Part shown: positions 62,886-64,000 of the stretch, piece by piece
How the letters are laid out: the number at the start of each line of letters is the position of its first letter
How positions within the stretch are numbered: the first letter of the stretch is position 1
Source: Cloacibacterium normanense
GTDB lineage: Bacteria; Bacteroidota; Bacteroidia; Flavobacteriales; Weeksellaceae
Direction of reading: 5' to 3'
Assembly (NCBI RefSeq): GCF_002943105.1
Contig: NZ_PTPZ01000002.1
Coordinates: 62,001-126,000 of the forward strand
DNA length: 64,000 nucleotides
The notes under the pieces: model-generated
What the model saw: the letters and a program-made list of their open reading frames with translations, nothing else
Told to the model about the DNA's origin: nothing
Database searches by the model: none
Program-made: the position numbers and the translations under genes

Positions 62886-63671
62886 ATGGAAATCTTAGGA
62901 TACTTTTTCGCACTTATCATCGGGTTAATTATGGGAATAATTGGCGGTGGTGGAAGTATTTTAGGCGTTCCCATTTTTGTCTATCTGTTTGATATGAATG
63001 CTTTAACTGCAACTACTCTTTCCCTTTTTGTAGTGGGAGTTGCGAGTGCAGTTGGCGTTGCAGGAAACGCCAAACAAGGAAATGTAGATTTCAAAACCGC
63101 TTTATTATTTGGGATTCCTTCTGTATTGTCTGTGATTTTTGTTCGCAAAATCATTTTACCCCATCTTCCTGATCCTCTTTTTAGCATAGGAACATTTCCT
63201 ATTGAAAAAAATCTATTCATTTTAGTTCTTTTTGCTGCTTTAATGCTCATTTCTTCCATTAAAATGATTGTAGGAAACCAAAAAATAGAAACTACGAATC
63301 AAAATCCGCAATATCCAATGTTGGTTACCCAAGGAATTGCTGTAGGAATGATTACTGGGATGATTGGAGCAGGTGGTGGTTTTCTCATTGTTCCTGCATT
63401 GGTTATGCTGCTGAATTTAGAAATGAAAAAAGCCGTCGGAACTTCTATGATGATTATTTCTATGAATTCTCTTTTAGGTTTTTTAAGCTCTCAAAAAACA
63501 GAAATCAATTGGCAATTTCTTTTGATTTTCACTTCAATTGCTGTCATTGGAATGCTGATTGGAATTCAGTTGGCAAAAAAAATAGATGGTAAAAAACTGA
63601 AACCTATTTTCGGTTGGTTTGTTTTGATGATGGGAATTTATATCATCATCAAAGAAATCTTTTTTCACTAA
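62886..63671 (+). CDS. TauE/SafE family sulfite/anion exporter
   Basis: A 261-residue inner-membrane permease with about eight helices. The two family repeats are GLIMGIIGGGGSILGVPIFV near the start and GMITGMIGAGGGFLIVPALV in the middle, each with the Gly-rich TauE signature. Members export sulfite, sulfonates or related anions. The neighbouring MBL-fold gene fits a sulfide-to-sulfite detoxification route, with this protein removing the product. That role is inferred from the neighbourhood. Confidence 0.9.
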   Translation: MEILGYFFALIIGLIMGIIGGGGSILGVPIFVYLFDMNALTATTLSLFVVGVASAVGVAGNAKQGNVDFKTALLFGIPSVLSVIFVRKIILPHLPDPLFSIGTFPIEKNLFILVLFAALMLISSIKMIVGNQKIETTNQNPQYPMLVTQGIAVGMITGMIGAGGGFLIVPALVMLLNLEMKKAVGTSMMIISMNSLLGFLSSQKTEINWQFLLIFTSIAVIGMLIGIQLAKKIDGKKLKPIFGWFVLMMGIYIIIKEIFFH

Positions 63672-63702
63672 ATCTCTTTAATAGTGATTCTCTATCGAAC
63701 TA

Positions 63703-63718
63703 TGTGATTTTTGTTACA
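63703..63718. promoter_or_regulatory. Crp/Fnr-type operator candidate
   Basis: TGTGA-TTTTTG-TTACA has the TGTGA-N6-TCACA shape with one mismatch. It lies between the TauE gene and the MBL-fold gene, 109 bases before the ATG of the latter, in a suitable place for the Crp/Fnr protein of this cluster. Confidence 0.45.
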
Positions 63719-63826
63719 GAAATCTATTAAAATTTACCCCATTTTTGTACTACAAATTGCGAAGAAAAAAAAGTCATAGATTTTTTGTTGTAACTTCGTA
63801 GTGTAGTAACATATAAAAATAGTAAG

Positions 63827-64000
63827 ATGAAAATAGAACAAATTTATACCGGTTGTTTAGCTCAAGGAGCTTATTACATCGTTTCTGAAGGAGAAGCAGC
63901 CATCATTGATCCATTAAGAGAGGTACAACCTTATCTTGATCGATTGGCAAAAGATAACGTAAAACTCAAATACATTTTTGAGACCCATTTTCATGCAGAT
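63827..64000 (+). CDS. MBL-fold hydrolase, probable persulfide dioxygenase-like (N-terminal part)
   Basis: The first 58 codons of a gene that runs off the window. MKIEQIYTGCLAQGAYYIVS, then AAIIDPLREVQPYLDRL and FETHFHAD, the start of the metallo-beta-lactamase HxHxD motif. The IDPLREVQPYLD segment is typical of the ETHE1/persulfide dioxygenase branch, often fused to rhodanese in Bacteroidota. With the TauE gene it would oxidise persulfide to sulfite. The domain order past 64000 cannot be seen. Confidence 0.8.
   Translation, partial: MKIEQIYTGCLAQGAYYIVSEGEAAIIDPLREVQPYLDRLAKDNVKLKYIFETHFHAD

Overview
This window is a contiguous piece of a low-GC chromosome from the Bacteroidota, class Flavobacteriia, most likely the Chryseobacterium group (Weeksellaceae). 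The support is the set of marker families (DUF4835, DUF4349, DUF4251, DUF5687, the Bacteroidota omega-like RNA polymerase subunit, LptE and BamD variants), the gene order bamD-rpoZ-coaBC-DUF4835-recN, the many TAnnTTTG promoter boxes, and weak Shine-Dalgarno sites with several TTG/GTG starts. A pyruvate formate-lyase pair points to a facultative anaerobe, and Cloacibacterium is my best guess; that is inference only. I recognised no tRNA, rRNA, CRISPR array, prophage or intact insertion sequence.

Layout. 1-5.4 kb, minus strand: the start of serS, a lipoprotein, and a glycan locus (Wzx-like flippase, asparagine-synthase-like enzyme, GT4 glycosyltransferase). 5.4-12.5 kb, minus: a conserved Bacteroidota protein, an unusually AT-rich polytopic protein, two Fe-S redox proteins (CCG type and HdrD-like membrane type), an MCE/MlaD lipid-transport protein and a PpiD-like chaperone. 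12.8-20.1 kb, mostly plus: lon behind a sigma-54-type promoter, a DUF4349 lipoprotein, pgi, folD, queE. 20.1-23.8 kb, plus: an initiating sugar-phosphate transferase, mlaE, mlaF and a beta-barrel protein. 23.8-29.4 kb: a small membrane protein, an M48 lipoprotein protease, a DUF4251 lipoprotein, and meaB plus scpA (methylmalonyl-CoA mutase) with a small antitoxin-like gene between them. 29.8-33.0 kb: pflB and pflA. 33.1-43.6 kb, minus: prfA, a small membrane protein, class I fumarase, an ABC exporter pair, recN, DUF4835, coaBC, rpoZ, then bamD to 44.7 kb. 44.8-48.0 kb: TetR regulator, then tatD, tcdA, rnpA and DUF4126 on plus. 48.0-59.0 kb, minus: a long acidic TPR-like protein, lptE, a PspF-like sigma-54 activator, miaB, three tandem TonB-C-like secreted proteins, lysA, an exonuclease with a decayed GIY-YIG-like tail, and a HerA-like ATPase. 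59.1-64 kb, plus: an apparent copper-uptake operon (Cys-motif protein plus OprC-like TonB receptor), then a GreA-like protein, a Crp/Fnr regulator, a TauE/SafE permease and the start of an MBL-fold hydrolase that resembles a sulfur-detoxification module.

Most genes are housekeeping. The signals most worth a second look are: (1) a mobile-looking short hairpin repeat with a conserved loop and covarying stems, present in an apparent filled/empty site pair and in frame inside rnpA; (2) a perfect palindrome in the promoter spacer of the copper-receptor operon, with a CxxxM/HxM/Met-rich receptor behind it; (3) a sigma-54 promoter on lon together with an orphan PspF-like activator; (4) the exonuclease with a catalytically dead GIY-YIG remnant; (5) interleaved inverted repeats between pflB and pflA. 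I did not find a convincing wholly new multi-gene system. All family assignments come from reading motifs and recalled family knowledge, not from searches.
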